Assembly (NCBI RefSeq): GCF_000217955.3
Contig: NZ_AFOY02000015.1
Span: 372,001 to 436,000 of the forward strand
Source: Pseudomonas fluorescens HK44
Lineage (GTDB): Bacteria; Pseudomonadota; Gammaproteobacteria; Pseudomonadales; Pseudomonadaceae
DNA: 64,000 nucleotides
Direction of reading: 5' to 3'
Positions 26,481 to 35,228 of the stretch are shown here, in pieces. The notes below the pieces were generated by a model. It was not told the DNA's origin, made no database searches, and was given only the letters and a program-made list of their open reading frames with translations. Made by a program: the position numbers and the translations under genes. Each line of letters begins with the position of its first letter. The first letter of the stretch is position 1.

Positions 26481-27566
26481 ATGTTCAAGGTTCTCTGTGG
26501 GGTATTGCTGGCGGTTTGCTCGGCCTATGGATCGGGTACGCAAGCGGCGTCGGTGCTGTTCCTGAGCCCCGGCACCTCTGCGGAAACCTTTTGGCTCAGC
26601 TATTCGCAATTCATGCAGGCCGCCGCCCGGGACCTGGGCATGGACCTGCAAATACAGTATTCCGAGCGCGTGCCTGAAACCACGATCAAACAGGCCCGTG
26701 AAGCCCTGCAAGGGCCAAAGCGTCCGGACTATCTGGTGTTCGCCAACGAGCAATATGTCGCCCCGGAAATCTTGCGGCTGTCCGAGGGCAGCGGCGTGAA
26801 GCTGTTTATCGTCAATAGCGCGCTAAACGCCGATCAACTGGCTTTGCTCGGCAATCGCGAGAAAAAATATCCCGATTGGCTTGGTAGCCTGGTGCCCAAC
26901 GATGAGGAGGGCGGTTACCTGATGCTCAAGGAGTTGATCCGCCTGCATCCTCCCGTTGCACCCGGCCAGAAACTTGAGTTGCTGGCGTTTGCCGGTTTGA
27001 AAATCACGCCCGCTTCGCAGTTGCGTGAAAAGGGCATGATGCGGGCGTTGCGCGAGCACCCCGAGGTGCATCTGCGGCAACTGGTGTACGGCGGCTGGAA
27101 CCGTCAGCGCGTTCATGAGCAGGCGACGTTGCTGTTCAAGCGCTATCCGAAGACGTCGCTGATCTGGGCGGCCAACGATGAAATGGCGTTCGGAGCGATG
27201 CAGGCCTATGAAGAAGCGGGTGGCACACCGGGCAAGGGCGCGCTGTTCAGCGCCGTCAATACCTCGCCGTCAGCCTTGCAGGCGCTGCTGGATGGTCGTC
27301 TTAGCGTATTGCTGGGCGGGCACTTCAGTCTGGGCGGTTGGGCGCTGGTGCAGTTGCATGACTATGATCAGGGTGTTCATGTCGAACGATATGGCGGCCG
27401 TGATCGACAGATTCCTCTGTTGCAGTTGATTGATCGCGAGCAAGCCAGGCAATTGCTGGTCATGGGCGCCACGCAGAACTACGGCGTGAACTTCCGCAGC
27501 CTGTCGGCCAAGGGGCGACCCCCGGGTTATCGCTATCCGTTCAGCCTGCAAACCCTCATGCACTGA
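26481..27566 (+). CDS. Periplasmic substrate-binding protein, ribose-binding (type 1) fold, orphan
   Basis: A 361-residue secreted protein with an N-terminal signal peptide (MFKVLCGVLLAVCSAYGSG, cleavage probably after TQA). The rest resembles type 1 periplasmic binding proteins of the ribose/LacI fold: an alternating alpha/beta pattern with YLVFANEQYVAPEILR in the first lobe and SLIWAANDEMAFGAMQAYEE in the second. No permease or ATPase gene lies beside it, so it is more likely to supply a ligand to a sensor kinase or chemoreceptor encoded elsewhere than to be part of a local ABC transporter. The ligand is unknown; sugars and autoinducer-like compounds are common for the fold. Confidence 0.8.
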   Translation: MFKVLCGVLLAVCSAYGSGTQAASVLFLSPGTSAETFWLSYSQFMQAAARDLGMDLQIQYSERVPETTIKQAREALQGPKRPDYLVFANEQYVAPEILRLSEGSGVKLFIVNSALNADQLALLGNREKKYPDWLGSLVPNDEEGGYLMLKELIRLHPPVAPGQKLELLAFAGLKITPASQLREKGMMRALREHPEVHLRQLVYGGWNRQRVHEQATLLFKRYPKTSLIWAANDEMAFGAMQAYEEAGGTPGKGALFSAVNTSPSALQALLDGRLSVLLGGHFSLGGWALVQLHDYDQGVHVERYGGRDRQIPLLQLIDREQARQLLVMGATQNYGVNFRSLSAKGRPPGYRYPFSLQTLMH

Positions 27567-27584
27567 TGCACTGACGGTCGACTA

Positions 27585-27803
27585 TTAAACCCCGGCCAGA
27601 TGCAGGACCAGTTTCACGATGCCGAACAGCGTCAGTGCAAAGACTGCCGTGAACAGAATGCCGAGCACCACGAAATGACTGGGCTTGCCGTGCGTGAAGT
27701 CGCGGGCGCGGTTCTTCCCGCTCTGCACGCCGAACGCCGCCGCTATCACGCTGTGCAGCATTTGCCAGAAGCTGGGTGGTTTGTTGTCGACTGGATCGTC
27801 CAT
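27585..27803 (-). CDS. DUF2970 family small membrane protein
   Basis: A 72-residue protein with the DUF2970 pattern: FWQMLHSVIAAAFGVQSGKNRARDF followed by a C-terminal transmembrane helix (FVVLGILFTAVFALTLFGIVKLV). The family is common in beta- and gammaproteobacteria and has no known function. GAGGG precedes the ATG at a suitable distance. It converges on the binding-protein gene, with only 18 bases between the two stop codons and no obvious terminator in the gap. Confidence 0.85.
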   Translation of the reverse strand: MDDPVDNKPPSFWQMLHSVIAAAFGVQSGKNRARDFTHGKPSHFVVLGILFTAVFALTLFGIVKLVLHLAGV

Positions 27804-27885
27804 AAATCCCTCGTCACCGGAGTGTATGAGGCAAGCATAGTCAATCTTTCCGGGAGTGTGGCGGCCGTGGGGCCACCATCGCGGG

Positions 27886-28242
27886 TCAGGTCAACTGGCT
27901 CACATACGTGCCCGTGCCCTTGAGAATGTTCTGCAACGTTTCTTCCACTTCAGCCAAGTCCGCCGGCGCAGTGCTGTGGTGGATTTCCAAATGATCATCG
28001 CCATTGAGCGCATCGGCGTCAGCGGCGGCTATTTCAATCAGCAGGCGGGTAGGGCTGAGGGTGACTTTCACGCCATCAAGGGTCGACGGCTCACCATCAA
28101 GGGTGATCTCCAGCTCATCTTCGTCCGGGTAGCGAGTCATCAGAAACATCTCGCCCTGATTGCTGTGGCAGCAGAGCATGGCCATGTTGTCTTCTTCGTC
28201 ATCGCACGGGTTGGCGATCAGGTGGGCGGTAGTCAGTTGCAT
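27886..28242 (-). CDS. Conserved-looking hypothetical acidic protein
   Basis: A 118-residue acidic soluble protein, not assigned to a family. It begins MQLTTAHLIANPCDDEEDN and shows alternating strand-like hydrophobic stretches (MAMLCCHSNQGEMFLMTRYP, LEITLDGEP, VKVTLSPTRLLIEIAA) that suggest a small beta-rich fold. AGGAATC precedes the ATG, and codon use is typical of the chromosome, so I take it as a real gene. It follows 82 bases after the start of the DUF2970 gene on the same strand and could be in one operon with it. No function is proposed. Confidence 0.75.
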   Translation of the reverse strand: MQLTTAHLIANPCDDEEDNMAMLCCHSNQGEMFLMTRYPDEDELEITLDGEPSTLDGVKVTLSPTRLLIEIAAADADALNGDDHLEIHHSTAPADLAEVEETLQNILKGTGTYVSQLT

Positions 28243-28747
28243 GGGGCGATTCCTGGCTCAACGAGCGTTATAAAGACAACAAAACCCGATTCTGCCAGCC
28301 CGAGGGAATTTCTGCTCGGCTGCGTGTCAAAAAGTGTGTTGTGAACACCGGAGGGGTTGTCGGTCATTTTTGGTACGCAGGTGCCGTAAATCCGGGCATA
28401 AAACCGTCTTTTTCTCACGCAACTGCTAGTGTTATTCGATGCGCTGTCGATGAGATACGTGCCGATGACCGAATATGTCGCAGCATCGCAAGCATGGGAC
28501 TTGCCGCACTCGTTAAGCTGCGCAACGGATGGACACCTGTAAAGGCATTACCTGTTCTGTCGGTCGTCGTTTTTACAGATGCCCATTCATTGGAAGGTGA
28601 ATGTGACCTGAGTGTCTCGTCCAGCTTCACCCACCTGTCACCCTGTTAACCTCTGCCCGAGATTCAGGAACAGGGTGACGGATCGCCCCGACAGGGGTTT
28701 TGCACGCGACGCTTCCATCAATAACAAGCCCAAGCGGAGTACCACAG
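28243..28747. other. Intergenic region upstream of gdhB, nothing recognised
   Basis: About 500 bases between the divergent hypothetical gene and gdhB. It must hold the gdhB promoter and leader, but I see no clear sigma-70 or sigma-54 promoter, riboswitch or coding frame. Short open frames here have poor codon bias. Confidence 0.4.
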
Positions 28748-31700
28748 ATGGCGTTCTTCACCGCAGCCAGCAAAGCCGACTTCCAGCAACAACTGCAAGC
28801 GGCACTGGCGCAGCACATCAGTGAACAGGCACTGCCACAAGTGGCGCTGTTCGCTGAACAATTCTTTGGCATTATTTCCCTCGATGAGCTGACCCAGCGC
28901 CGGTTGTCCGACCTCGCCGGCTGCACCCTTTCTGCCTGGCGCCTGCTTGAGCGCTTTGATCACGCGCAACCACAAGTGCGCGTTTACAACCCGGATTACG
29001 AACGTCACGGCTGGCAGTCGACCCACACGGCAGTCGAAGTGCTGCACCACGACTTGCCATTTCTCGTGGACTCGGTGCGCACCGAACTGAACCGTCGCGG
29101 TTACAGCATCCATACCTTGCAAACCACGGTGCTGAGCGTGCGTCGCGGCGCCAAGGGCGAGCTGCTGGAAATCCTGCCTAAAGGCACCCAGGGCGAGGGC
29201 ATTCAGCAAGAATCGCTGATGTACCTTGAGATCGACCGTTGCGCCCATACCGCCGAACTCAATGTGTTGAGCAGGGAGCTGGAGCAGGTTCTCGGTGAAG
29301 TCCGCGTTGCGGTCGCCGATTTCGAACCGATGAAAGCCAAGGTCCAGGAGCTGATCGAAGGCATCGACAAGAGCAAATTTGCCGTTGATGCCGAAGAAAA
29401 GAGCGAGATCAAGGGCTTCCTCGAGTGGCTGGTGGGCAACCACTTCACGTTCCTCGGTTACGAAGAGTTCGTGGTTCGCGACGACACGGATGGCGGCCAT
29501 ATCGAGTATGACCAGAACTCGTTCCTGGGCCTGACCCGATTGCTGCGTGCCGGCCTGACGGCTGACGACCTGCGTATCGAAGACTACGCCGTGAACTACC
29601 TGCGCGAACCGACGCCGCTGTCGTTCGCCAAGGCTGCGCACCCGAGCCGCGTGCACCGTCCGGCTTACCCTGACTACGTGTCGATCCGCCAGATCGATGC
29701 CAGCGGTAAAGTCATCAAGGAATGCCGCTTCATGGGCCTGTACACCTCGTCGGTGTATGGCGAAAGCGTACGGGTCATTCCGTACATCCGCCGCAAGGTC
29801 GATGTCATCGAGCAGCGCTCCGGCTTCCAGGCCAAGGCGCACCTGGGCAAGGAACTGGCCCAGGTACTCGAAGTGCTGCCGCGTGACGATCTGTTCCAGA
29901 CTCCGGTCGACGAGCTGTTCAGCACCGTGATGTCGATTGTGCAGATCCAGGAACGCAACAAGATTCGCGTGTTCCTGCGCAAAGACCCATACGGGCGTTT
30001 CTGCTACTGCCTGGCCTACGTGCCGCGCGACATCTATTCCACTGAAGTGCGTCAGAAGATCCAGCAAGTGCTGATGGATCGCCTGAAAGCGACCGACTGT
30101 GAGTTCTGGACCTTCTTCTCCGAGTCCGTACTGGCCCGTGTGCAACTGATTCTGCGGGTCGACCCGAAGAATCGTCTGGACATCGATCCGCTGCTGCTGG
30201 AAAAAGAAGTGGTTCAGGCCTGCCGCAGCTGGCAGGACGACTACGCAAGCCTGGTAGTGGAAAGCTTCGGCGAAGCCCAGGGCACCAATGTGCTGTCCGA
30301 CTTCCCGAAAGGCTTCCCGGCCGGCTACCGCGAGCGTTTCGCCGCGCATTCGGCTGTGGTCGACATGCAGCACCTGCTGAGCCTGAGCGAAAAAAATCCG
30401 CTGGTCATGAGCTTCTATCAGCCACTGGCCCAGTCCACCGGCCAGCAATTGCTGCACTGCAAGCTGTATCACGCCGACACTCCGCTGGCGCTGTCCGACG
30501 TACTGCCGATTCTCGAAAACCTTGGCCTGCGCGTGCTCGGCGAGTTCCCGTATCGCCTGCGCCACAGCAACGGCCGCGAGTTCTGGATTCACGACTTTGC
30601 GTTCACCGCCGCTGAAGGCCTGAACCTCGACATCCAGCAGCTCAACGACACCCTGCAGGACGCGTTCGTCCACATCGTTCGCGGCGACGCCGAAAACGAT
30701 GCGTTCAACCGTCTGGTACTGACCGCCGGCCTGCCATGGCGCGACGTGGCGCTGCTGCGTGCTTACGCCCGTTACCTGAAGCAGATTCGTCTGGGCTTCG
30801 ACCTGGGCTACATCGCCAGCACCCTGAACAACCACACCGACATCGCTCGCGAGTTGACCCGGTTGTTCAAAACCCGTTTCTACCTGGCCCGCAAGCTGAC
30901 CGGCGACGACCTCGACGACAAGCAACTGCGTCTGGAACACGCGATCCTGGCTGCGCTGGACGACGTTCAAGTACTGAACGAAGACCGCATCCTGCGTCGC
31001 TACCTGGACCTGATCAAGGCAACCCTGCGGACCAACTTCTACCAGACCGACGCCAACGGTCAGAACAAGTCCTACTTCAGCTTCAAGTTCAACCCTCACG
31101 CCATTCCTGAGCTGCCGAAGCCAGTACCGAAGTTCGAAATCTTCGTTTACTCGCCACGCGTCGAAGGCGTGCACCTGCGCTTCGGCAACGTTGCGCGTGG
31201 TGGTCTGCGCTGGTCCGACCGTGAAGAAGACTTCCGTACCGAAGTCTTGGGCCTGGTAAAAGCCCAGCAAGTGAAGAACTCGGTCATCGTGCCAGTGGGC
31301 GCTAAAGGTGGCTTCCTGCCGCGTCGTCTGCCGCTGGGTGGCAGCCGTGATGAAATCGCAGCAGAAGGCATTGCCTGCTACCGCATCTTCATTTCCGGTC
31401 TGTTGGACATCACCGACAACCTGAAAGACGGCGTGCTGGTACCGCCGGCCAACGTCGTGCGTCATGACGACGATGACCCGTACCTGGTGGTGGCAGCGGA
31501 CAAGGGCACTGCGACCTTCTCCGACATCGCCAACGGTATTGCGATCGACTACGGCTTCTGGCTCGGTGACGCCTTCGCGTCGGGCGGCTCGGCCGGTTAC
31601 GACCACAAGAAAATGGGCATCACCGCCAAAGGCGCGTGGGTTGGCGTTCAACGTCACTTCCGCGAGCGCGGCATCAACGTCCAGGAAGACAGCATCACTG

Positions 31701-33649
31701 TCGTGGGCGTCGGCGACATGGCCGGTGACGTGTTCGGTAACGGCTTGCTGATGTCCGACAAGCTGCAACTGGTCGCAGCGTTCAACCACCTGCACATTTT
31801 CATCGACCCGAACCCTGAGCCTGCCAACAGCTTCGCCGAGCGTCAGCGTCTGTTCGACCTGCCGCGTTCGGCGTGGTCGGATTACGACACCAGCATCATG
31901 TCTGAAGGCGGCGGGATCTTCTCCCGTAGCGCGAAAAGCATCGCGATTTCCCCGCAGATGAAAGAGCGCTTCGACATTCAGGCCGACAAGCTGACCCCGA
32001 CCGAACTGCTGAACGCCTTGCTCAAGGCGCCAGTGGATCTGCTGTGGAACGGCGGTATCGGTACGTACGTCAAAGCCAGCAGCGAAAGCCACGCCGATGT
32101 CGGCGACAAGGCCAACGATGCACTGCGTGTGAACGGCAACGAACTGCGCTGCAAAGTCGTGGGCGAGGGCGGTAACCTCGGTATGACCCAACTGGGTCGT
32201 GTCGAATTCGGTCTCAATGGCGGCGGCTCCAACACCGACTTCATCGACAACGCCGGTGGCGTGGACTGCTCCGACCACGAAGTAAACATCAAGATCCTGC
32301 TCAACGAAGTGGTGCAGGCTGGCGACATGACCGAGAAGCAACGTAACCAGTTGCTTGGCAGCATGACGGATGAAGTCGGCGGTCTGGTCCTCGGCAACAA
32401 CTACAAGCAGACCCAGGCCCTGTCCCTGGCGGCCCGTCGTGCCTACGTGCGGATTGCCGAGTACAAGCGCCTGATGAACGACCTCGAAGGCCGTGGCAAG
32501 CTGGACCGTGCCATCGAGTTCCTGCCGACGGAAGATCAATTGAACGAGCGCGTTGCGGCAGGCCAGGGCCTGACCCGTGCCGAGCTGTCGGTACTGATCT
32601 CCTACAGCAAGATCGACCTCAAGGAGCAGTTGCTCAACTCCCTGGTGCCGGATGATGACTACCTGACCCGCGACATGGAAACCGCTTTCCCGCCGATGCT
32701 GGTCAGCAAGTTCTCCGAGGCCATGCGTCGTCACCGTCTGAAGCGCGAGATCGTCAGCACCCAGATCGCCAACGACCTGGTCAACCACATGGGCATCACC
32801 TTCGTTCAGCGACTCAAAGAGTCGACCGGCATGAGCCCGGCGAATGTTGCCGGGGCTTATGTAATAGTGAGGGATATCTTCCATCTCCCGCACTGGTTCC
32901 GTCAGATCGAAGCGCTGGATTACCAGGTTTCGGCCGACGTACAACTGGAGCTGATGGATGAGCTGATGCGTCTGGGCCGTCGTGCCACTCGCTGGTTCCT
33001 GCGCAGCCGTCGCAACGAGCAGAATGCAGCGCGAGACGTCGCACACTTCGGTCCACATCTGGCAGCGCTGGGCCTCAAGCTCGACGAACTGCTGGAAGGC
33101 CCGACCCGTGAAGGCTGGCAGACCCGCTATCAGGCCTACGTCGCAGCTGGCGTACCTGAGTTGCTGGCACGCATGGTTGCAGGCACCACTCACCTGTACA
33201 CCTTGCTGCCGATCATCGAAGCTGCGGACGTGACCGGCCAGAACGCAGCGGACGTGGCCAAGGCCTACTTCGCCGTGGGCAGCGCGCTGGACCTGACCTG
33301 GTACCTGCAACAGATCAGCGCTCTGCCGGTGGAAAACAACTGGCAAGCGCTGGCCCGTGAAGCATTCCGCGATGACATCGACTGGCAGCAACGGGCGATC
33401 ACCATCTCGGTCCTGCAAATGGGCAACGGCGAGCAGGACGTGGAAACGCGTCTGGCTTTGTGGATGGACCAGAACCAGACCATGGTCGAGCGCTGGCGCA
33501 CCATGCTGGTGGACATCCGTGCCGCCAGCGGCACCGACTACGCCATGTACGCGGTCGCCAACCGCGAACTGCTGGACCTGGCGTTGAGCGGTCAAGCGGT
33601 GGTGCCTGTCACGGCCGCTGCAATCGCTGAACTGGAGCCTGCGGCCTGA
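28748..33649 (+). CDS. gdhB: NAD-specific glutamate dehydrogenase, 180-kDa type
   Basis: A 1633-residue enzyme of the large GDH_180 class that deaminates glutamate to 2-oxoglutarate and ammonia with NAD, used catabolically for arginine and glutamate. A long regulatory N-terminal part (ACT-like segments) precedes the catalytic core at about residues 780-1180, where VPVGAKGGFLPRRLPLGG and RIFISGLLDITDN are seen, followed by the dinucleotide loop GVGDMAGDVFGNG. The C-terminal helical domain ends AELEPAA. The ATG at 28748 is preceded by GCGGAG eight bases away. Monocistronic with its own terminator. The enzyme is allosterically controlled in P. aeruginosa by arginine and citrate; that is family knowledge. 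Confidence 0.96.
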   Translation: MAFFTAASKADFQQQLQAALAQHISEQALPQVALFAEQFFGIISLDELTQRRLSDLAGCTLSAWRLLERFDHAQPQVRVYNPDYERHGWQSTHTAVEVLHHDLPFLVDSVRTELNRRGYSIHTLQTTVLSVRRGAKGELLEILPKGTQGEGIQQESLMYLEIDRCAHTAELNVLSRELEQVLGEVRVAVADFEPMKAKVQELIEGIDKSKFAVDAEEKSEIKGFLEWLVGNHFTFLGYEEFVVRDDTDGGHIEYDQNSFLGLTRLLRAGLTADDLRIEDYAVNYLREPTPLSFAKAAHPSRVHRPAYPDYVSIRQIDASGKVIKECRFMGLYTSSVYGESVRVIPYIRRKVDVIEQRSGFQAKAHLGKELAQVLEVLPRDDLFQTPVDELFSTVMSIVQIQERNKIRVFLRKDPYGRFCYCLAYVPRDIYSTEVRQKIQQVLMDRLKATDCEFWTFFSESVLARVQLILRVDPKNRLDIDPLLLEKEVVQACRSWQDDYASLVVESFGEAQGTNVLSDFPKGFPAGYRERFAAHSAVVDMQHLLSLSEKNPLVMSFYQPLAQSTGQQLLHCKLYHADTPLALSDVLPILENLGLRVLGEFPYRLRHSNGREFWIHDFAFTAAEGLNLDIQQLNDTLQDAFVHIVRGDAENDAFNRLVLTAGLPWRDVALLRAYARYLKQIRLGFDLGYIASTLNNHTDIARELTRLFKTRFYLARKLTGDDLDDKQLRLEHAILAALDDVQVLNEDRILRRYLDLIKATLRTNFYQTDANGQNKSYFSFKFNPHAIPELPKPVPKFEIFVYSPRVEGVHLRFGNVARGGLRWSDREEDFRTEVLGLVKAQQVKNSVIVPVGAKGGFLPRRLPLGGSRDEIAAEGIACYRIFISGLLDITDNLKDGVLVPPANVVRHDDDDPYLVVAADKGTATFSDIANGIAIDYGFWLGDAFASGGSAGYDHKKMGITAKGAWVGVQRHFRERGINVQEDSITVVGVGDMAGDVFGNGLLMSDKLQLVAAFNHLHIFIDPNPEPANSFAERQRLFDLPRSAWSDYDTSIMSEGGGIFSRSAKSIAISPQMKERFDIQADKLTPTELLNALLKAPVDLLWNGGIGTYVKASSESHADVGDKANDALRVNGNELRCKVVGEGGNLGMTQLGRVEFGLNGGGSNTDFIDNAGGVDCSDHEVNIKILLNEVVQAGDMTEKQRNQLLGSMTDEVGGLVLGNNYKQTQALSLAARRAYVRIAEYKRLMNDLEGRGKLDRAIEFLPTEDQLNERVAAGQGLTRAELSVLISYSKIDLKEQLLNSLVPDDDYLTRDMETAFPPMLVSKFSEAMRRHRLKREIVSTQIANDLVNHMGITFVQRLKESTGMSPANVAGAYVIVRDIFHLPHWFRQIEALDYQVSADVQLELMDELMRLGRRATRWFLRSRRNEQNAARDVAHFGPHLAALGLKLDELLEGPTREGWQTRYQAYVAAGVPELLARMVAGTTHLYTLLPIIEAADVTGQNAADVAKAYFAVGSALDLTWYLQQISALPVENNWQALAREAFRDDIDWQQRAITISVLQMGNGEQDVETRLALWMDQNQTMVERWRTMLVDIRAASGTDYAMYAVANRELLDLALSGQAVVPVTAAAIAELEPAA

Positions 33650-33665
33650 TCATCAGGCGCTGAAT

Positions 33666-33699
33666 AAAAAGCCCCGTCTCGAGAGAGACGGGGCTTTTT
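33666..33699 (+). terminator. Strong intrinsic terminator of gdhB
   Basis: AAAAAGCCCCGTCTC, loop GAGA, GAGACGGGGCTTTTT: a 10-base GC-rich stem extended by five A-U pairs, 16 bases after the gdhB stop. It also reads as a terminator from the other strand, for the convergent lipoprotein gene. Confidence 0.95.
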
Positions 33700-33830
33700 C
33701 AATTTAAACGTTAAAGATTGCGGGCTCCGACAGGGGAGGTCGATGTAGGAGCCTGCGATCTTTCAGCGTCAACGGCTTTGCAACATAAGTTGAAATATCA
33801 AGATCAAATGATCGCCGCTTGCGGTAGTGC

Positions 33831-34538
33831 CTACCGAACGATGACGGTCGTGTGGTTGTTCATCGAAAGTTTATCTGATGGTCTGCTTAGTAAAATGCTG
33901 AGCGACTGGTCAAACTTTTGCAGGGCACGAACTTGAATGTTCTGTTGCTCATTGATATCGGCAACTATCTCGCTGGTCGGTTTGAAATCGGCCCACACCG
34001 GGCTCAGACTTTTTGCCTCATGGCCTTGAGCGGTTCCGATGTAATTGAGCCTGACGTCATAGAAGTTCGCCGTGACGTCGGCCTGTACATCGGAACTGCG
34101 CGAGGTGATGAGCTGACTATGGGTATCGATAACCGCCACAACATCCGGTTTCGCGGCTTTAAGACTTTGCATGTCCGGGTAAACCGTCACCGAGCCGAAC
34201 TGTCGTTGCAGGGAGGCCTTGACCCAATCCACCGCCAAGTCCGGTTGGGAGGTGGAAACATAGGCGTCGTGGATCGGCTGCACCAGCAGGCTCTGGCCGA
34301 AACCGGTGCCGGCGTTGGCCTGGTAGTCCTTGAGGTAGGCACGGCTGTTCTGGGTGTTTTGACTGTAGACAATGCCCAGTGACACGTTCGGACCGCTGGT
34401 GACATGGGTGGCGCTGGAGTGCATGACCGGTGCAGTGAAATAGTTGCTCAGCGCGGCTTGCTCTTGCGGAGCGGTGGGCACCGAACAGCCGGTTAATAAG
34501 GCGGTGAGGCTTACGCTGGTTGCCAGAATCAGTTTCAT
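33831..34538 (-). CDS. Hypothetical lipoprotein
   Basis: A 235-residue lipoprotein. The N-terminus MKLILATSVSLTALLTGCS contains a standard signal peptide with lipobox LTGC (Cys18), so it is lipid-anchored; the residue after the cysteine is Ser, which favours outer-membrane sorting. The mature part has ASLQRQFGSVTVYPDMQ and PDVVAVIDTHSQLI, resembling small lipoproteins with a domain that occurs in assembly or envelope-stress factors, but I do not recognise a named family. The ATG at 34538 is preferred to the one seven codons upstream because GGAGACACACC precedes it. Single gene. Confidence 0.8.
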   Translation of the reverse strand: MKLILATSVSLTALLTGCSVPTAPQEQAALSNYFTAPVMHSSATHVTSGPNVSLGIVYSQNTQNSRAYLKDYQANAGTGFGQSLLVQPIHDAYVSTSQPDLAVDWVKASLQRQFGSVTVYPDMQSLKAAKPDVVAVIDTHSQLITSRSSDVQADVTANFYDVRLNYIGTAQGHEAKSLSPVWADFKPTSEIVADINEQQNIQVRALQKFDQSLSILLSRPSDKLSMNNHTTVIVR

Positions 34539-34710
34539 GGTGTGTCTCCAGTGAAACACGTTCAGTCGGGAAGTTTAAGGGGTCGAACAGGGTCGACGTA
34601 GTTCCAGACTAAACCTGTGGGCTGGAAATTAAAGAGCCAATAGTTCCACTGGTCGGAGGGCTGATTTATTAGGGATTTAAAAGTGCGTAGTTGATTTCCT
34701 AAAGAAATAA

Positions 34711-34741
34711 ACAGGGCCTGAATATACAATTCAGGCCCTGT
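34711..34741 (-). terminator. Intrinsic terminator of the monooxygenase-like gene
   Basis: Perfect 13-base arms (ACAGGGCCTGAAT and its complement) around a five-base loop. On the minus strand it is followed by a T-rich run (TTTATTTCTTT), fitting termination of the gene that ends at 34810. Confidence 0.9.
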
Positions 34742-34809
34742 TACTTATGGCTGGAAGCGCGGGTATTAGTTTTTCAATAGCGTCAGTAGTTAATCGTATT
34801 GATGACGCG

Positions 34810-35103
34810 TTAAACGATGGGGAAACTGTTGAAGTCGACGCTGCTGGCCAGTCGGCTGTCGATCAGGCTGATGAAGCCTTGAACTTGCGGGCAGTAGAAG
34901 TGTGATTGCATGGCGGTTTCGGACTGCCAGCGGGCACTGACCGTCCATCGATTGTCGTCCTCCGGGCAGCGGTCGACCATGTAGGAATCGCAACCCGGGA
35001 GCTCACGCAGTGTTTCGACGATCTTCTGCAATTGCTTGCCCAGTTCATCCGAGCGGCCAGCGGCGGCCTGTACCTGGACCGTATTGATTATTTCGTTGGG
35101 CAT
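34810..35103 (-). CDS. Antibiotic biosynthesis monooxygenase (ABM/YgiN-like) family protein
   Basis: A 97-residue protein of the dimeric alpha-beta barrel ABM family. The N-terminus NEIINTVQVQAAAGRSDELGK, the middle LPGCDSYMVDRCPEDDNRW and the segment ARWQSETAMQSHF follow the usual strand-helix-strand order. Members include quinol monooxygenases and haem-degrading enzymes, but many have no known activity; there is no evidence of antibiotic synthesis nearby. AGGAG precedes the ATG. It lies 125 bases downstream of the MocR-type regulator gene on the same strand, so it might be read through from it. Confidence 0.83.
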   Translation of the reverse strand: MPNEIINTVQVQAAAGRSDELGKQLQKIVETLRELPGCDSYMVDRCPEDDNRWTVSARWQSETAMQSHFYCPQVQGFISLIDSRLASSVDFNSFPIV

Positions 35104-35228
35104 CGCACACGCTCCTGTATCAAGCCGGACGAGGCTCGCTCATGGTGGGGTAACGCTTGTGCAGGATAGGCCTGTGTCGGGTAGCGGCCAACAGCCAATT
35201 GGCAGTAAAAGCGCCATACCAATAGACC

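Noticed and set aside
28718..33595. A 1625-codon open frame antisense to gdhB
   Set aside because: It is exactly opposite a well conserved gene with strong codon bias. In high-GC pseudomonads the strand opposite a GC3-rich gene is often open. The translation has no family features and no ribosome site.
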